DNA of 64,000 bases from Novosphingobium kunmingense (GCF_002813245.1 NZ_PHUF01000004.1:1-64000), one strand, 5' to 3'. Counted from the first letter of the stretch, positions 1-9,024 are shown. The notes: generated by a model from the letters alone, not told the origin. Program-made: numbers and translations.

Positions 1-94
1 CGTAATCGAGCGCCGCCTGGGTGTGGAACGAACCGGTCGCGCCGGTCATCCCCTGGGTGATGACCTTGGTGTTCTTGTTGATCAGAATGGACAT
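1..94 (-). CDS. sucD: Succinate-CoA ligase, ADP-forming, alpha subunit, N-terminal fragment
   Basis: Only the first 31 codons are in the window; the gene runs off the left edge. The ATG is the complement of 92-94. The translation begins [20 protein letters not shown] and continues [10 protein letters not shown], the standard start of the succinyl-CoA synthetase alpha subunit, which forms the CoA-binding Rossmann domain. The enzyme makes ATP and succinate from succinyl-CoA in the TCA cycle in the cytosol. It lies 57 bases downstream of the nitronate monooxygenase-like gene on the same strand, with a hairpin between them, so it may or may not be co-transcribed. A dedicated acyl-CoA ligase of the same superfamily cannot be excluded from 31 residues. 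Confidence 0.8.
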   Translation of the reverse strand, partial: MSILINKNTKVITQGMTGATGSFHTQAALDY

Positions 95-127
95 TATTGC
101 GAATTTTCCGTTACTTGGTTCAGGCTG

Positions 128-147
128 GTCGGATTTCCCGATCCGAC
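128..147 (-). terminator. Perfect hairpin between nitronate monooxygenase-like gene and sucD
   Basis: GTCGGAT (128-134) pairs with ATCCGAC (141-147) around a 6-base loop, just after the stop at 152. There is no clear U-run after it on the minus strand, so it is either a weak terminator or an RNA-processing hairpin. Confidence 0.35.
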
Positions 148-151
148 GTGC

Positions 152-1132
152 TCAGGCCAGCATGCCGGTCAGGCGCTGGCGGATAATGGATTCTGCGTCG
201 GCGATGATCCTTGTGACAAGATCGTGGCAGGTCGGGATATCGTGGATCAAGCCCTGGACCATCCCGGCCCAGAACACGCCTTGCGACATGTCGCCCGTTT
301 CGAGAAGGCGCTTGCCTGCCGTTCCGGCGACCAGTTCGCGAACGTCCTCGAATCGCGCCTCCGGTTGCGCGAGACGGCGCACCACCTCTTCCGAAACGGC
401 GTTCTTGCCGACACGGGCGGTGTTCTTGAAATTGCGAAAGATCAGGAAGCTGCCCCGTTCGTCGTTGTCGACATAGGCCTGCTTGACGTTGTCGTGGATC
501 GGAGCCTCGACCGTTGCGCAGAAGCGGGTGCCCATGTTGATCCCGTCGGCCCCCAGCGCGAGCGCGGCGACCAGCCCGCGGCCGTCGCCGAATCCGCCCG
601 AGGCGATCAGCGGGATCTTGACCTTGTCGGCGGCGGCGGGAATCAGGATGAGGCCCGGGATGTCGTCCTCGCCCGGATGGCCGGCACACTCGAACCCGTC
701 GATCGAGATGACGTCGCATCCCGCCCGTTCGGCGGACAGCGCGTGGCGCACGGCGGTGCACTTGTGGAGGATCCGGATCCCGTGGGGCTTCATCATGTCC
801 CACAACTCGCGCACCGCGGGAGTGCCCGCAGTCTCGACGATCTTGACGCCCGAATCGATGATTGCCTGGGTATAGGCCTTGTAATCGGGCGAGTTGATGG
901 TCGGGAATACCGTCATGTTCACGCCGAAGGGCTTGGTGGTCATCGACCGGCACCGCTCGATTTCGGCGCGCAGGGCATCGGGGCTCGACTGGGTCAGGCC
1001 GGTCAGGATGCCAAGCCCGCCAGCGTTCGAAACCGCGCTGGCCATTTCGGCCGTGCCGACATTCATCATCCCGCCCTGGACGATCGGGTGCTCGATCTCG
1101 AGCAGTTCGGTAATGCGCGTCTTGATTGCCAT
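152..1132 (-). CDS. Nitronate monooxygenase / 2-nitropropane dioxygenase family FMN enzyme
   Basis: A 326-residue TIM-barrel flavoprotein. The N-terminal IVQGGMMNVG, the loop FECAGHPGED (the family AGGH region with its His) and the phosphate-binding ASGGFGDGRG and GADGINMGTRF segments are clear, and the length is normal. Family members oxidise nitronates with FMN and O2. In degradation clusters of sphingomonads and mycobacteria, members of unknown substrate are common and may act as enoyl or quinone reductases. A Shine-Dalgarno sequence GAGGAG precedes the ATG. It is the third gene of the operon 3455 to 152, 11 bases after the ACAD at 1144, so a role on an acyl-CoA or ring intermediate is more likely than nitronate detoxification. 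The real substrate is unknown. Confidence 0.85.
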   Translation of the reverse strand: MAIKTRITELLEIEHPIVQGGMMNVGTAEMASAVSNAGGLGILTGLTQSSPDALRAEIERCRSMTTKPFGVNMTVFPTINSPDYKAYTQAIIDSGVKIVETAGTPAVRELWDMMKPHGIRILHKCTAVRHALSAERAGCDVISIDGFECAGHPGEDDIPGLILIPAAADKVKIPLIASGGFGDGRGLVAALALGADGINMGTRFCATVEAPIHDNVKQAYVDNDERGSFLIFRNFKNTARVGKNAVSEEVVRRLAQPEARFEDVRELVAGTAGKRLLETGDMSQGVFWAGMVQGLIHDIPTCHDLVTRIIADAESIIRQRLTGMLA

Positions 1133-1143
1133 CTCGGTACTCC

Positions 1144-2364
1144 TCAGGCCGGGATCTTGTTGAAGGGCACGCCCTTGTCGGGGCGGTGGTCCTGCGGCAG
1201 GCCAAGGACCCTTTCGGCTATCGTGTTCAAGAGCACCTCGTCCGACCCGCCTGCGATGCGGCCCGTCGGCGCGTTGAGCCAGCTTGCCCCCCAGTTGTCC
1301 TTGACCGAACCGTGGGGATCGAAGGCAAGGCCCGCGCTACCCTGCAGGTCGAGCGCGAGTTCGGACAGCTTCTGGCGGCTGCGCACCGAGACCAGCTTCT
1401 GCAGGCTGCCTTCCGGACCCGGTTCCATGCCCGCCATCATCATCTGGAAGGCGCGGCTGGTGATCGAATCGAGACCGGCGCGCATCGCATGGTTGCGCGC
1501 GATCTGCGACCGGACCCTCGCGTCCTCGATCGCCGGGCGGCCATTGATTTCCACCTCGTGCGCCAGCTTGACGAACCGGTCGAGGTGCGGGCCGAAACCG
1601 GCGCTGTCGGTGGCGGTGTAACGCTCGATCATCAGGGTCGCCAGGGCCACGCCGAAGCCGCCCCCGACCGGGCTCATCCGCTGGGAATCCTCAAGCCGCA
1701 CGTCGTCGAAGAACACCTCGTTGACGTGGTTGTCGCCGCCGGCCAACTTGATCGGGCGCACCTCGACGCCCTTGGCCTTCATATCGACCCAGAAGTAGGT
1801 CAGGCCCTTGTGCTTCTCGACGCTCGGGTCGGTGCGGACCACGATGACGCCGTAGTCGGAATACTGCGCCCAACTGGTCCAGATCTTCTGACCGTTCATG
1901 CGCCAGCCGTTGCCGTCCGGTTCGGCGCGGGTGCGCAGCCCGGCAAGGTCCGACCCGCCGGCGGGTTCGGAGAATAGCTGGCACCATATTTCCTCGCCGC
2001 GCAGCGCCTTGACCACCCGCTCCTTGACCCAGGCGGAATGTTCGCGGTTCTCACCCATGCCGTAGCGGATCAGGATCGGGACCGGCATGCCAAGAGAGAT
2101 CGAGAAGAACGCCGTCGGCATTCCGAAGCGCATTTCCTCGGCATCGAAGGTGATCTTCTCGAGATGGCCAAGACCCTGGCCGCCGATCTCGCGCGGCCAG
2201 TTGATCCCGGCAAACCCCGCCTCGTACTTGAGCGCCTGGTATTTGCGGCCGAGCGCCAGGTCCTGCTCCACCGAATTGCCGGCGCGCGCATCGCGCCCGT
2301 ATGTCGGCGCCATCGCTTCAAGGAATGCGCGAGCGCCGGCGCGATAGGCTTCGAGGTCGCTCAT
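1144..2364 (-). CDS. Acyl-CoA dehydrogenase, large (FAD-binding) partner
   Basis: A 406-residue FadE-type enzyme that puts a double bond into an acyl-CoA with FAD. I start it at MSDLEAYRAG (ATG at 2364), which overlaps the stop of the upstream ACAD as ATGA; the open frame extends further upstream but that part is antisense noise. Visible family features are the substrate/FAD segment WCQLFSEPAGGSDLAG, the middle-domain NGQKIWTSWA, and the C-terminal IAGGSDEVLLNTIAERVLG. It is paired with the ACAD encoded just upstream. In steroid side-chain degradation such pairs form alpha2beta2 heterotetramers, and this arrangement suggests the same. Confidence 0.92.
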   Translation of the reverse strand: MSDLEAYRAGARAFLEAMAPTYGRDARAGNSVEQDLALGRKYQALKYEAGFAGINWPREIGGQGLGHLEKITFDAEEMRFGMPTAFFSISLGMPVPILIRYGMGENREHSAWVKERVVKALRGEEIWCQLFSEPAGGSDLAGLRTRAEPDGNGWRMNGQKIWTSWAQYSDYGVIVVRTDPSVEKHKGLTYFWVDMKAKGVEVRPIKLAGGDNHVNEVFFDDVRLEDSQRMSPVGGGFGVALATLMIERYTATDSAGFGPHLDRFVKLAHEVEINGRPAIEDARVRSQIARNHAMRAGLDSITSRAFQMMMAGMEPGPEGSLQKLVSVRSRQKLSELALDLQGSAGLAFDPHGSVKDNWGASWLNAPTGRIAGGSDEVLLNTIAERVLGLPQDHRPDKGVPFNKIPA

Positions 2365-3455
2365 GCCTTGTCTCCGGTCAGTTGGCTCACCAGCAGGTCT
2401 TCCCAGAACAGGAGGTTGCCCTGCTCGACAGCGAGGCTGCGGGCGCGGCGCATGTGGAGGTGTAGCCCCAGTTCCCAGGTCACGCCGATGCCGCCGTGGA
2501 TCTGGACGCAATCGCGCGAGGCGGTGTCGTAGGCCTCGGTTGCGGAAATTCGCGCATCGGCGGCAGCCAGCAGGAAGCCCTCGCCCCCTTCGCTGGAAGC
2601 CGCGTGGATGCAGTTGGCCCGCGCGATCTCGACAAGAGCGTAGATCTCGGAAATGCGGTGCTTGATCGACTGGAACGCACCGATGGGCTGGCCAAAGGCC
2701 TTGCGCGTTACGGCGAAATCGCGAGCGGCATGCAGCAACGCTTCGGCCCCGCCGAGCTGTTCGTGCGCGGTGACGACCGCCAACCGCGCCAACACGTCCA
2801 GCGCCAGGGCCTGCGCCACATCGCCCTTCGCAACGAGGCGGGCCGGAGTTCCGGCAAACTCGAGATCGGCATAGAGCCGCGCGTTGTCGTAGCTGTCGAC
2901 TGCGCTGCGTCCTGCCCCGGCAAGGTCCGCAAGTGCCAGCACAGGCGATCCATCGCACGATGCCCAGATCAGCCCGACCGCGGCGGACAGCCCACCGGAA
3001 ACCGCCCGCTTGGTGCCCGACAGCCGGCCATCGGCAAAGGTCACCGCGGCGAGGTTGGGCAACGCGGCGTTGCCTTCGGCCAGCGCGACGCAGCCGGTCG
3101 CGTCTCCGCTTGCGAGGCGCGGCAGCCATTCTGCCGCTAGCGCCGGATCGATCCCCGCGGCAAGCGCATGCGCAACACCATAGCTGCCCGTGAGGAACGG
3201 CGCCCCCGCAGTAGCCGCACCGCAGGCCTGGGCAACCAGCCCCAGTTCAACCAGGCCAAGACCAAGACCGCCATGCTGCTCCGGTATCGCGAGCGCGGTC
3301 CATCCCTGCTCGACCGCGGTTTGCCAGAACGGTTCGTCGTGCCTGCCAACCTGTTCGATCAGACCGAGCAGACGTGCCTTGTCCGTCCGCGCTTCGAGCA
3401 CGCGGCGCGATTCGGTGGCGATGGCCTGCTGGCCTTCGTCATAGAGGATTGACAT
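2361..3455 (-). CDS. Acyl-CoA dehydrogenase, small partner
   Basis: A 364-residue ACAD paralogue, first gene of the operon 3455 to 152. It begins MSILYDEGQQAIATES and ends with the beta-subunit-like motif HGGIGVTWELGLHLHMRRA. The middle segment around residues 115-150 is weak for FAD binding (TGCVALAEGN where the partner has the full SEPAGGSD motif), as in the partner subunits of heteromeric steroid-type ACADs. It overlaps the next gene by 4 bases. The operator-like palindrome at 3485-3500 lies 30-45 bases before the ATG, so this operon is probably controlled by the regulator of that motif. Confidence 0.9.
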   Translation of the reverse strand: MSILYDEGQQAIATESRRVLEARTDKARLLGLIEQVGRHDEPFWQTAVEQGWTALAIPEQHGGLGLGLVELGLVAQACGAATAGAPFLTGSYGVAHALAAGIDPALAAEWLPRLASGDATGCVALAEGNAALPNLAAVTFADGRLSGTKRAVSGGLSAAVGLIWASCDGSPVLALADLAGAGRSAVDSYDNARLYADLEFAGTPARLVAKGDVAQALALDVLARLAVVTAHEQLGGAEALLHAARDFAVTRKAFGQPIGAFQSIKHRISEIYALVEIARANCIHAASSEGGEGFLLAAADARISATEAYDTASRDCVQIHGGIGVTWELGLHLHMRRARSLAVEQGNLLFWEDLLVSQLTGDKA

Positions 3456-3484
3456 GACCCGCCCTTCTCCCGCAAAGATGGATC

Positions 3485-3500
3485 AGTTATATAACTAGGT
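3485..3500 (+). promoter_or_regulatory. Motif A operator-like palindrome (site 1)
   Basis: AGTTATATAACTAGGT, 15 of 16 bases fit the window consensus ACYTRTATAACYAGGT. It lies 30 bases before the ATG of the minus-strand ACAD operon, where a core promoter is expected. The flank GTGATAT that follows is shared with the site at 12928. Confidence 0.65.
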
Positions 3501-3596
3501 GTGATATTTCAAGGGGCGATTCACACCCATGACGGGAGCTGGAAATTGCCGCACCTGGCTGGCGGATTTGCGATCCTTACACGCGCCGCGCGCAGG

Positions 3597-5213
3597 TCAG
3601 CCCGGTTCCGCGGAGGCAAGATCGCCTGCGATCTCGCGGCGGAGCTCGGCCTTTTGGACCTTGCCGGACGGCGTTCGAGGCAGGTCGCGGCGCAGGACCA
3701 GCGCTTCGGGCGTCTTCTGCCGCGCCACGCCAAGGTCGCGGAACACCCGGTCGATGTCGGCTATGGTCGGACTGACGCCGTCATCGGCGAGGACGACGGC
3801 ACAGATCTGCTCGCCAAGCCGCGGGTGCGGGATGCCGATTGCGGCCGCCTCGCGGATACCGGGAACCTGAAGCAGCAGTTCTTCCACCTCGCGGCTCGAA
3901 ACGTTCTCGCCGCCGCGGATGATGATGTCCTTCTTGCGGTCGGTGATCGCAAGAAAGCCGTCCTGTTCGAGCCGGCCGATATCGCCGGTCAGGAACCACC
4001 CGCCCGGCAGGAAGCTTGCGGCATCAAGCGCAAGATCGGTGTACCCGGCGAAGCGTTCCGCCCCGCGCACCGCGACCTCGCCCTCGGTTCCGGTGGGAAG
4101 ATCGCTGCCGGAATCGTCGACGATCCGGATCTCGACGCAAGGATTGGCCCGGCCATCGGTAGCGAGGCGCTTGTCGAGGGGATCCTCGGGGTTGCACTGC
4201 GACACGGTCGGCATCTCGGTCGATCCATAGCAGCGGCAGCAGCGGATACCGACCGCCTCGCTCGCAGCGACCAGCGCGGGCGGCACGGTGGTTGCCCCGA
4301 TCAGGAACTGCGCGATCGACGAGATGTCGAAGCCGTCCCGCTCGGCCGCCTCCATCAGGCCGGAAAGGTGGAACGGCGTTCCGGACATCTCGCGGACCTT
4401 GAAGCGGTCCACCAGCTTTGCCGCCAGCGCCGCATCCCACGCCTCGAGCAGGATCATCGGCCGGCCCAGCAGGGCGTGGCCCATCACGGCGAGCGTCCCC
4501 GCGATATGCCCCGACGGCCAGGGCGACAGACCGTATTCGTCGCTTGGCCGATCGCGGCGCTGGGCGTTCAGTTCGGCCAGAATGCTGCGCGAGGTATGCC
4601 GCACGCCCTTGGGCGCGGCGGTCGTGCCCGAGGTGTAGAGCAGCAACGCCAGGGCATCGGGCGTGGCCTCGATATGGGGCAGCGTTCCTGCCGGAAGCGA
4701 CCCGAAGCCGATCGCGCCTTCGGGCACGGCGTCTCCCATGACGATACGGTGACGAAGCTGCGGCAGGGCGGGCAGACGGGCCAGCCGGTCGAGATAGTCG
4801 ATGCTGCGCCATCTATCGGGCACGATCAGGGCCTTTGCGCCGCTGTCCGCCAGGATGTGGCCCAGTTCGTGGGGGCCGTAGATGTGGACGATGGGCAGCA
4901 GGGTGCAGCCCAGCGCCGCGGCCGCCTGGAACAGCACCGCGTTCTCGAGTCCGTTGGGAAGCTGCATGGCAATCGTGTCGCCCGGTCGCAGACCCATCGC
5001 ATGGAACGATCCGGCCAGCTTCAACCCCTGTTCGTGCACCTGGCGCAGCGTGGTCTTGCGGTCGCCATCGGCACCGAAGAAATGCAGCGGAGCCTGAGGC
5101 CGATCCCGCGCTGCACTGGCCATGGCTTCGGCCAGCGAACGGTCCTGCCACAGACCCGCGGCGCGCCAGCCTGCCTCGAGTTCCCCAGGCATTTCGCCGA
5201 CTGCAATCGTCAT
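3597..5213 (-). CDS. Acyl-CoA synthetase (AMP-forming, ANL superfamily)
   Basis: A 538-residue adenylate-forming ligase that activates a carboxylic acid with ATP and CoA. The P-loop-like motif TSGTTAAPKGVRHT, the YGSTEMPT adenine-binding motif, the hinge GWFLTGDIGRLEQDGF followed by DRKKDIIIRGGENVS, and the C-terminal catalytic lysine in PRTPSGKVQKAEL are all present, so it should be active. It is transcribed toward the ACAD operon and diverges from the ACAD operon at 5293, with only 79 bases between the two starts. The expected substrate is a branched or ring-bearing acid made by the P450, ALDH and SDR enzymes of this region; this is inferred from context. Confidence 0.93.
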   Translation of the reverse strand: MTIAVGEMPGELEAGWRAAGLWQDRSLAEAMASAARDRPQAPLHFFGADGDRKTTLRQVHEQGLKLAGSFHAMGLRPGDTIAMQLPNGLENAVLFQAAAALGCTLLPIVHIYGPHELGHILADSGAKALIVPDRWRSIDYLDRLARLPALPQLRHRIVMGDAVPEGAIGFGSLPAGTLPHIEATPDALALLLYTSGTTAAPKGVRHTSRSILAELNAQRRDRPSDEYGLSPWPSGHIAGTLAVMGHALLGRPMILLEAWDAALAAKLVDRFKVREMSGTPFHLSGLMEAAERDGFDISSIAQFLIGATTVPPALVAASEAVGIRCCRCYGSTEMPTVSQCNPEDPLDKRLATDGRANPCVEIRIVDDSGSDLPTGTEGEVAVRGAERFAGYTDLALDAASFLPGGWFLTGDIGRLEQDGFLAITDRKKDIIIRGGENVSSREVEELLLQVPGIREAAAIGIPHPRLGEQICAVVLADDGVSPTIADIDRVFRDLGVARQKTPEALVLRRDLPRTPSGKVQKAELRREIAGDLASAEPG

Positions 5214-5226
5214 GGTCCGCTCCCGT

Positions 5227-5240
5227 CGCGTGTATACGCG
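5227..5240. promoter_or_regulatory. Perfect inverted repeat in a divergent promoter
   Basis: CGCGTGTATACGCG (arms CGCGT and ACGCG, spacer GTAT) lies in the 79-base gap between the divergent ligase and ACAD genes. The core TGTATAC resembles sites of FCD-type GntR regulators, but I cannot link it to motif A. Listed as a candidate operator only. Confidence 0.3.
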
Positions 5241-5292
5241 TACGAGGGTGGGACGCTCCGCGCGCCCGCGTCAATCCCGGAGATCTGAAGCG

Positions 5293-6444
5293 ATGGACAT
5301 CCAGTTTTCGAGCGAGGAGCAGCGCTTTCGCGAGGAGTGTCGCGACTGGCTGAATGCCAACGTGCCGGCCGAGCGGCGACCGATGGACGCCGAGGCCGCG
5401 ATCGGCTTCGACAAGGTCTGGCAGCGCCGGCTGTTCGATGCCGGCTGGGCCGGGATCAACTGGCCGCGCGACTATGGCGGGCGCGGCCTGTCGATCGTCC
5501 AGCAGGTGATCTGGCTGGAAGAATACGCCAGGGCCCACGCCCCTTGGATCGGGGCCAACTTCGTCGGCGTCAACCACGGCGGGCCAACGCTGATCCTCAA
5601 TGCCAGCGAAGCGCAGAAGACCTACCACCTGCCCCGCATCCTGCGCGGCGACTCGATCTGGTGCCAGGGCTTCTCCGAACCTGGCGCGGGATCGGACCTT
5701 GCCGGCATAAGGACGCGGGGCAAGATCGAAGGCGACGAACTGGTAATCAACGGAACCAAGATCTGGACCAGCTTCGCCCATGTCGCCGACTGGCAGGAAC
5801 TCGTTTTGCGGACCGAGGAGGGATCGCAGCGCCACAAGGGCCTGTCGTGGGTGATCTGCCCGATGCGCGCGCCCGGGATCGAGATTCGCCCGATTCGCAA
5901 GATGTCCGGCCAGGTCGAGTTTGCGCAGGTGTTCTATGACGACGTGCGGATCCCGCTCGAGAACGTCGTCGGCGGGCTCGGCAACGGCTGGAAGGTCGCC
6001 ATGTCGACGCTGAGCTTCGAACGCGGCACCGGGTTCATCGCCGACCAGGTGAAGCAGAGCCAGGAGATCGAGGACCTGCTCGCGCGGGCGCGGAGCAGCG
6101 GCGCGCTCCGCGACGACCGCATCGCCGAACAACTGGCTCAGATGCGGGTCGAGGTCGCGGCGCTGCGGGCGATGACCTACCGCAACATTTCGGAAGTCGT
6201 GCGCACCGGCCAGCCCGGACCAGAAGCCTCGGTGATCCGCCTGTTCACCTCCGAACTGGGCCAGCGGCTGGAGCGCATGGCGCTGCTCCTTGCCGGCGAA
6301 GAGATCCTCGACTTCCGCTATGGCGATGACGATCTGGTTGCCGACTATCTGCGCGGATTTGCCGCAACCATCGCGGGTGGAACCGCCCAGATCCAGCGCG
6401 ACATCATCGGCGAGCGCCTGCTCGGCCTGCCCAAATCGAGATAG
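5293..6444 (+). CDS. Acyl-CoA dehydrogenase, large partner
   Basis: A 383-residue ACAD. I start it at MDIQFSSEEQRFREECRD; the open frame continues upstream but that part lacks family similarity. Visible are the FAD/substrate motif WCQGFSEPGAGSDLAG, INGTKIWTSFAH, and the C-terminal GGTAQIQRDIIGERLLGLP. It heads a tight plus-strand operon with a partner ACAD, a crotonase and a dienoyl-reductase-like SDR, that is, dehydrogenation and hydration steps of one beta-oxidation turn. It diverges from the acyl-CoA ligase at 5213 and probably shares its control region. Confidence 0.93.
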   Translation: MDIQFSSEEQRFREECRDWLNANVPAERRPMDAEAAIGFDKVWQRRLFDAGWAGINWPRDYGGRGLSIVQQVIWLEEYARAHAPWIGANFVGVNHGGPTLILNASEAQKTYHLPRILRGDSIWCQGFSEPGAGSDLAGIRTRGKIEGDELVINGTKIWTSFAHVADWQELVLRTEEGSQRHKGLSWVICPMRAPGIEIRPIRKMSGQVEFAQVFYDDVRIPLENVVGGLGNGWKVAMSTLSFERGTGFIADQVKQSQEIEDLLARARSSGALRDDRIAEQLAQMRVEVAALRAMTYRNISEVVRTGQPGPEASVIRLFTSELGQRLERMALLLAGEEILDFRYGDDDLVADYLRGFAATIAGGTAQIQRDIIGERLLGLPKSR

Positions 6445-6448
6445 CACC

Positions 6449-7354
6449 ATGGACCTCACACTCGACTCCGAACAGGAAGCGCTCCTCGCCGTGACGGCCG
6501 ACTGGTGCCGGGACAACATGCCGCTCGACCAGGCGCGTGATCGCCCCGCTGCCCTCTGGACCGAACTCGAAGCCATGGGGTGGACCGCGATGACCACCCC
6601 CGCCCTGGGGCTGAGCCACGCAACGGAGGCGCTGGTCTTTGCCGAGCTCGGCCGCCACCTTGCCCCGGTCGGCCTGATCGCAACGGCGGTTGCGGCGCGT
6701 TGGTCGGACCACTCGGGCAAGACCGCGCTGGCGCTGCTCGACCCTTATCCCGAAGCCGGGCGCTTGCGCATATACGATCCCGATGGCGCGGGGAACGCAC
6801 TCGGCCTTGTCGGCCACATGGTCGCAATGGCCGTGCTGCCTGCCGATCTGGGCGGCGTCGCGATGCTCGATCCGTCGGCGCCGCTCGCCCACCTCGAACC
6901 TGTCCCGCCGTTCGAGCCGCTGGGCGATCCCCGCTCCGCCCTGCACCTGCAACTCCTTGCCGCCGCCTTCGCCCTGGGCTGCGCCGATGCGGCGCGCGAC
7001 ATGGCGGCGGACTATGCCAGGGTTCGCGAGCAGTTCGACCGGCCGATCGGCTGGTTCCAGGCGCTCAAGCACATCTGTTCGGATACCGCCGTCCGCTGCG
7101 CCGTGGCCCGCTCTCAGCTCCTCTATGCTGGCTGCGCGCTGGACGCGGATGACGCCGACGCCGCCTTCCATGTCGCGGCTGCCCGGCAACTGGCCGACCA
7201 GGCCGCCATCGAGAACGCGCGGGCCAACATCCAGGTTCATGGCGGAATCGGCATGACCGACGAAGCCTATCCCCACCTCTGCCTGAAGCGCGCCCACCTG
7301 CTCTCGTTCGTGGCGCCAGCGCGGCGCGAAGTCATTCTTGGAGAAGCCGCATGA
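6449..7354 (+). CDS. Acyl-CoA dehydrogenase, short partner subunit
   Basis: A 301-residue, shortened ACAD (family usual about 380). The N-terminal helical domain is present (MDLTLDSEQEALLAVTADW) but much of the middle beta domain is reduced and the FAD/substrate SEPxxGSD motif is not seen. The C-terminal IQVHGGIGMTDEAYPHLCLKRA is intact. This is the profile of the partner subunit of heteromeric ACADs such as ChsE1-ChsE2. It starts 4 bases after the large partner and overlaps the crotonase by 4 bases. Confidence 0.88.
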   Translation: MDLTLDSEQEALLAVTADWCRDNMPLDQARDRPAALWTELEAMGWTAMTTPALGLSHATEALVFAELGRHLAPVGLIATAVAARWSDHSGKTALALLDPYPEAGRLRIYDPDGAGNALGLVGHMVAMAVLPADLGGVAMLDPSAPLAHLEPVPPFEPLGDPRSALHLQLLAAAFALGCADAARDMAADYARVREQFDRPIGWFQALKHICSDTAVRCAVARSQLLYAGCALDADDADAAFHVAAARQLADQAAIENARANIQVHGGIGMTDEAYPHLCLKRAHLLSFVAPARREVILGEAA

Positions 7355-8130
7355 GCGAGAAGGTTCTGTACGAAGTGGTCGACGGCGTCGGCGTGATCAC
7401 GCTCAACCGGCCCGAAGTCCACAACGCGATGGATGACGAGGCCGCCCACCTCTACAAGGTCCTGCTCGATCGCGCGCTCGATGACGACGCGGTGCGCGCG
7501 GTGCTGCTGCGCGGTGCGGGCAAGTCGTTCTGTTCGGGCCGCGACACGACGATGCTGGGCCACCGCGCCCGCGACGAAAGCGACTATCACTTCGTGCTGC
7601 GCCACCAGCAGAAGCGCCTGGCGGTGCTCGACAGCCCCAAGCCCTTCATTGCCGCGCTGAAGGGTGCCGCGATCGGCGGCGGCTGCGAAACCGCGCTGTC
7701 CTGCGACATCCGCATCGCCGATACGACGCTCAAGATGGCGCTGCCGGAAATCCATTACGGCATCCTGCCCGATACCGGTGGGACCCAGCTGATGACCACG
7801 CTCATCGGCCCGGCACGGACCAAGTACATGGTCATGACCGGAGACAGGATCGACGCGCAGACCGCGCTGGCCTGGGGCGCGGTCGATTTCCTCGTCACGC
7901 CGGAGGAGCTTGACGACAGGGCGCTGGAGATCGCCCGCAAGATCGCGGCCAAACCGCCGATCGCGCTGGCCATGGCCAAGACCATGATCGACCAGGCCCA
8001 TGCCGGCGCGGTGCGCAGCGGCATCGCCCAGGAACTGCTTGCCCAGACTGCCCTGTTCAAGACCGAAGACTATCACGAAGCCCGCGCCGCGATTCGCGAA
8101 AGGCGCACGCCGGCCTACAAGGGGAAATGA
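7351..8130 (+). CDS. Enoyl-CoA hydratase/isomerase (crotonase) family
   Basis: A 259-residue crotonase of normal length. It begins MSEKVLYEVVDGVGVITLNR. Oxyanion-hole segments AGKSFCSGRD (first) and AAIGGGCETALSCD (second, the GGG(C/G) turn) are present. The position after PEIHYGILPDTGGTQLM matches the family PExxxGxxPxxG region. It should hydrate or isomerise an enoyl-CoA made by the two preceding ACADs. Overlaps both neighbours by 4 bases (ATGA). Confidence 0.92.
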   Translation: MSEKVLYEVVDGVGVITLNRPEVHNAMDDEAAHLYKVLLDRALDDDAVRAVLLRGAGKSFCSGRDTTMLGHRARDESDYHFVLRHQQKRLAVLDSPKPFIAALKGAAIGGGCETALSCDIRIADTTLKMALPEIHYGILPDTGGTQLMTTLIGPARTKYMVMTGDRIDAQTALAWGAVDFLVTPEELDDRALEIARKIAAKPPIALAMAKTMIDQAHAGAVRSGIAQELLAQTALFKTEDYHEARAAIRERRTPAYKGK

Positions 8131-9014
8131 CGATGAGCGACGCCTACAAGGGTCTTCGTCCCGCGCCGGCGCGGGGCCTCAGGATGCTGCCCGAAGGCAC
8201 CTTCGCGAACGAGGTGGCTATCGTGACGGGCGGCGGGTCGGGTATCGGCAAGGGCATTGCCGCCGAGTTCGGCCGGCTGGGCGGCGCAGTGGCCATTGCC
8301 AGCCGCGATCCGGACAAGCGCGCCAGGGGAGTCGCGGCGGTCGAGGACGCGGGCGGACGCGCCATCGGGGTACAGCTCGACGTGCGCAATCCCGAGGCGG
8401 TCAGCGCCTGCTTCGACGAGGTCGAGGAACGGCTCGGTCCGGTCACCCAGCTCATCAACAACGCAGCGGGCAACCTTGCCGGGGCGTCGGAGGACTTCAG
8501 TCTCAACGCTTGGCGCGCGGTGACCAGCATCGTCCTTGACGGCACCTGGATCTGCTCGACCGAGTTCGCCCGGCGGCGCATCGGGGACGGGATCGGCGGC
8601 GCGATCCTCAACATCGGGGCAACCTATTCGTGGACTGGCGGACCCGGCACCTCGCCTTCGGCCGCCGCCAAGGCCGGGGTCACCAACCTGACCCAGAGCC
8701 TCGCGGTCGAATGGGCGCCCTACGACATCCGCGTCAACTGCATCGCCCCCGGCCTGTTCCCCCATGCAGACCGTGCCGCGCACCTGCGCTTTGCCGATGG
8801 CGACGACCTGGCCAACCGCCAGCCGGCGCTGCGGACCGGCGAAGTCCACGAATTGGGCTGGGCGGCCGCATACCTGTGTTCGGACTATGCGGCGTTCTGT
8901 TCGGGCCACACCTTCGTGCTCGACGGGGCGAACTGGCTGCGCCGGTCCTTGCGGATGCCGGTGTTCGAACCGGTGCGCAGCTGGCTGCCGCCCAAGCGGG
9001 AGAAGAGCGGCTGA
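8127..9014 (+). CDS. SDR oxidoreductase, 2,4-dienoyl-CoA reductase-like
   Basis: A 295-residue SDR with the cofactor motif TGGGSGIGKG and structural NNAAGN. In place of the usual YxxxK it has SAAAK (in GTSPSAAAKAGVTNL), the Ser-x3-Lys arrangement of 2,4-dienoyl-CoA reductases (DECR1 type), and the DECR-like PGLFPHAD segment follows. The C-terminal extension LRRSLRMPVFEPVRSW recurs in the SDR at 53333-54214, so the two are paralogues. As last gene of the ACAD/crotonase operon it probably reduces a dienoyl- or enoyl-CoA; the substrate is inferred. Confidence 0.88.
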   Translation: MTMSDAYKGLRPAPARGLRMLPEGTFANEVAIVTGGGSGIGKGIAAEFGRLGGAVAIASRDPDKRARGVAAVEDAGGRAIGVQLDVRNPEAVSACFDEVEERLGPVTQLINNAAGNLAGASEDFSLNAWRAVTSIVLDGTWICSTEFARRRIGDGIGGAILNIGATYSWTGGPGTSPSAAAKAGVTNLTQSLAVEWAPYDIRVNCIAPGLFPHADRAAHLRFADGDDLANRQPALRTGEVHELGWAAAYLCSDYAAFCSGHTFVLDGANWLRRSLRMPVFEPVRSWLPPKREKSG

Positions 9015-9024
9015 AGCGATGCCC

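Noticed and set aside
3501..5288. Plus-strand open frame of 595 codons opposite the acyl-CoA ligase
   Set aside because: It is antisense to a gene with complete ANL-ligase motifs, has no recognisable domain, and is typical of the long shadow frames of high-GC DNA.
4813..6720. Minus-strand open frame of 635 codons across ligase and ACAD starts
   Set aside because: Crosses a divergent promoter and lies antisense to an ACAD; no domain seen.
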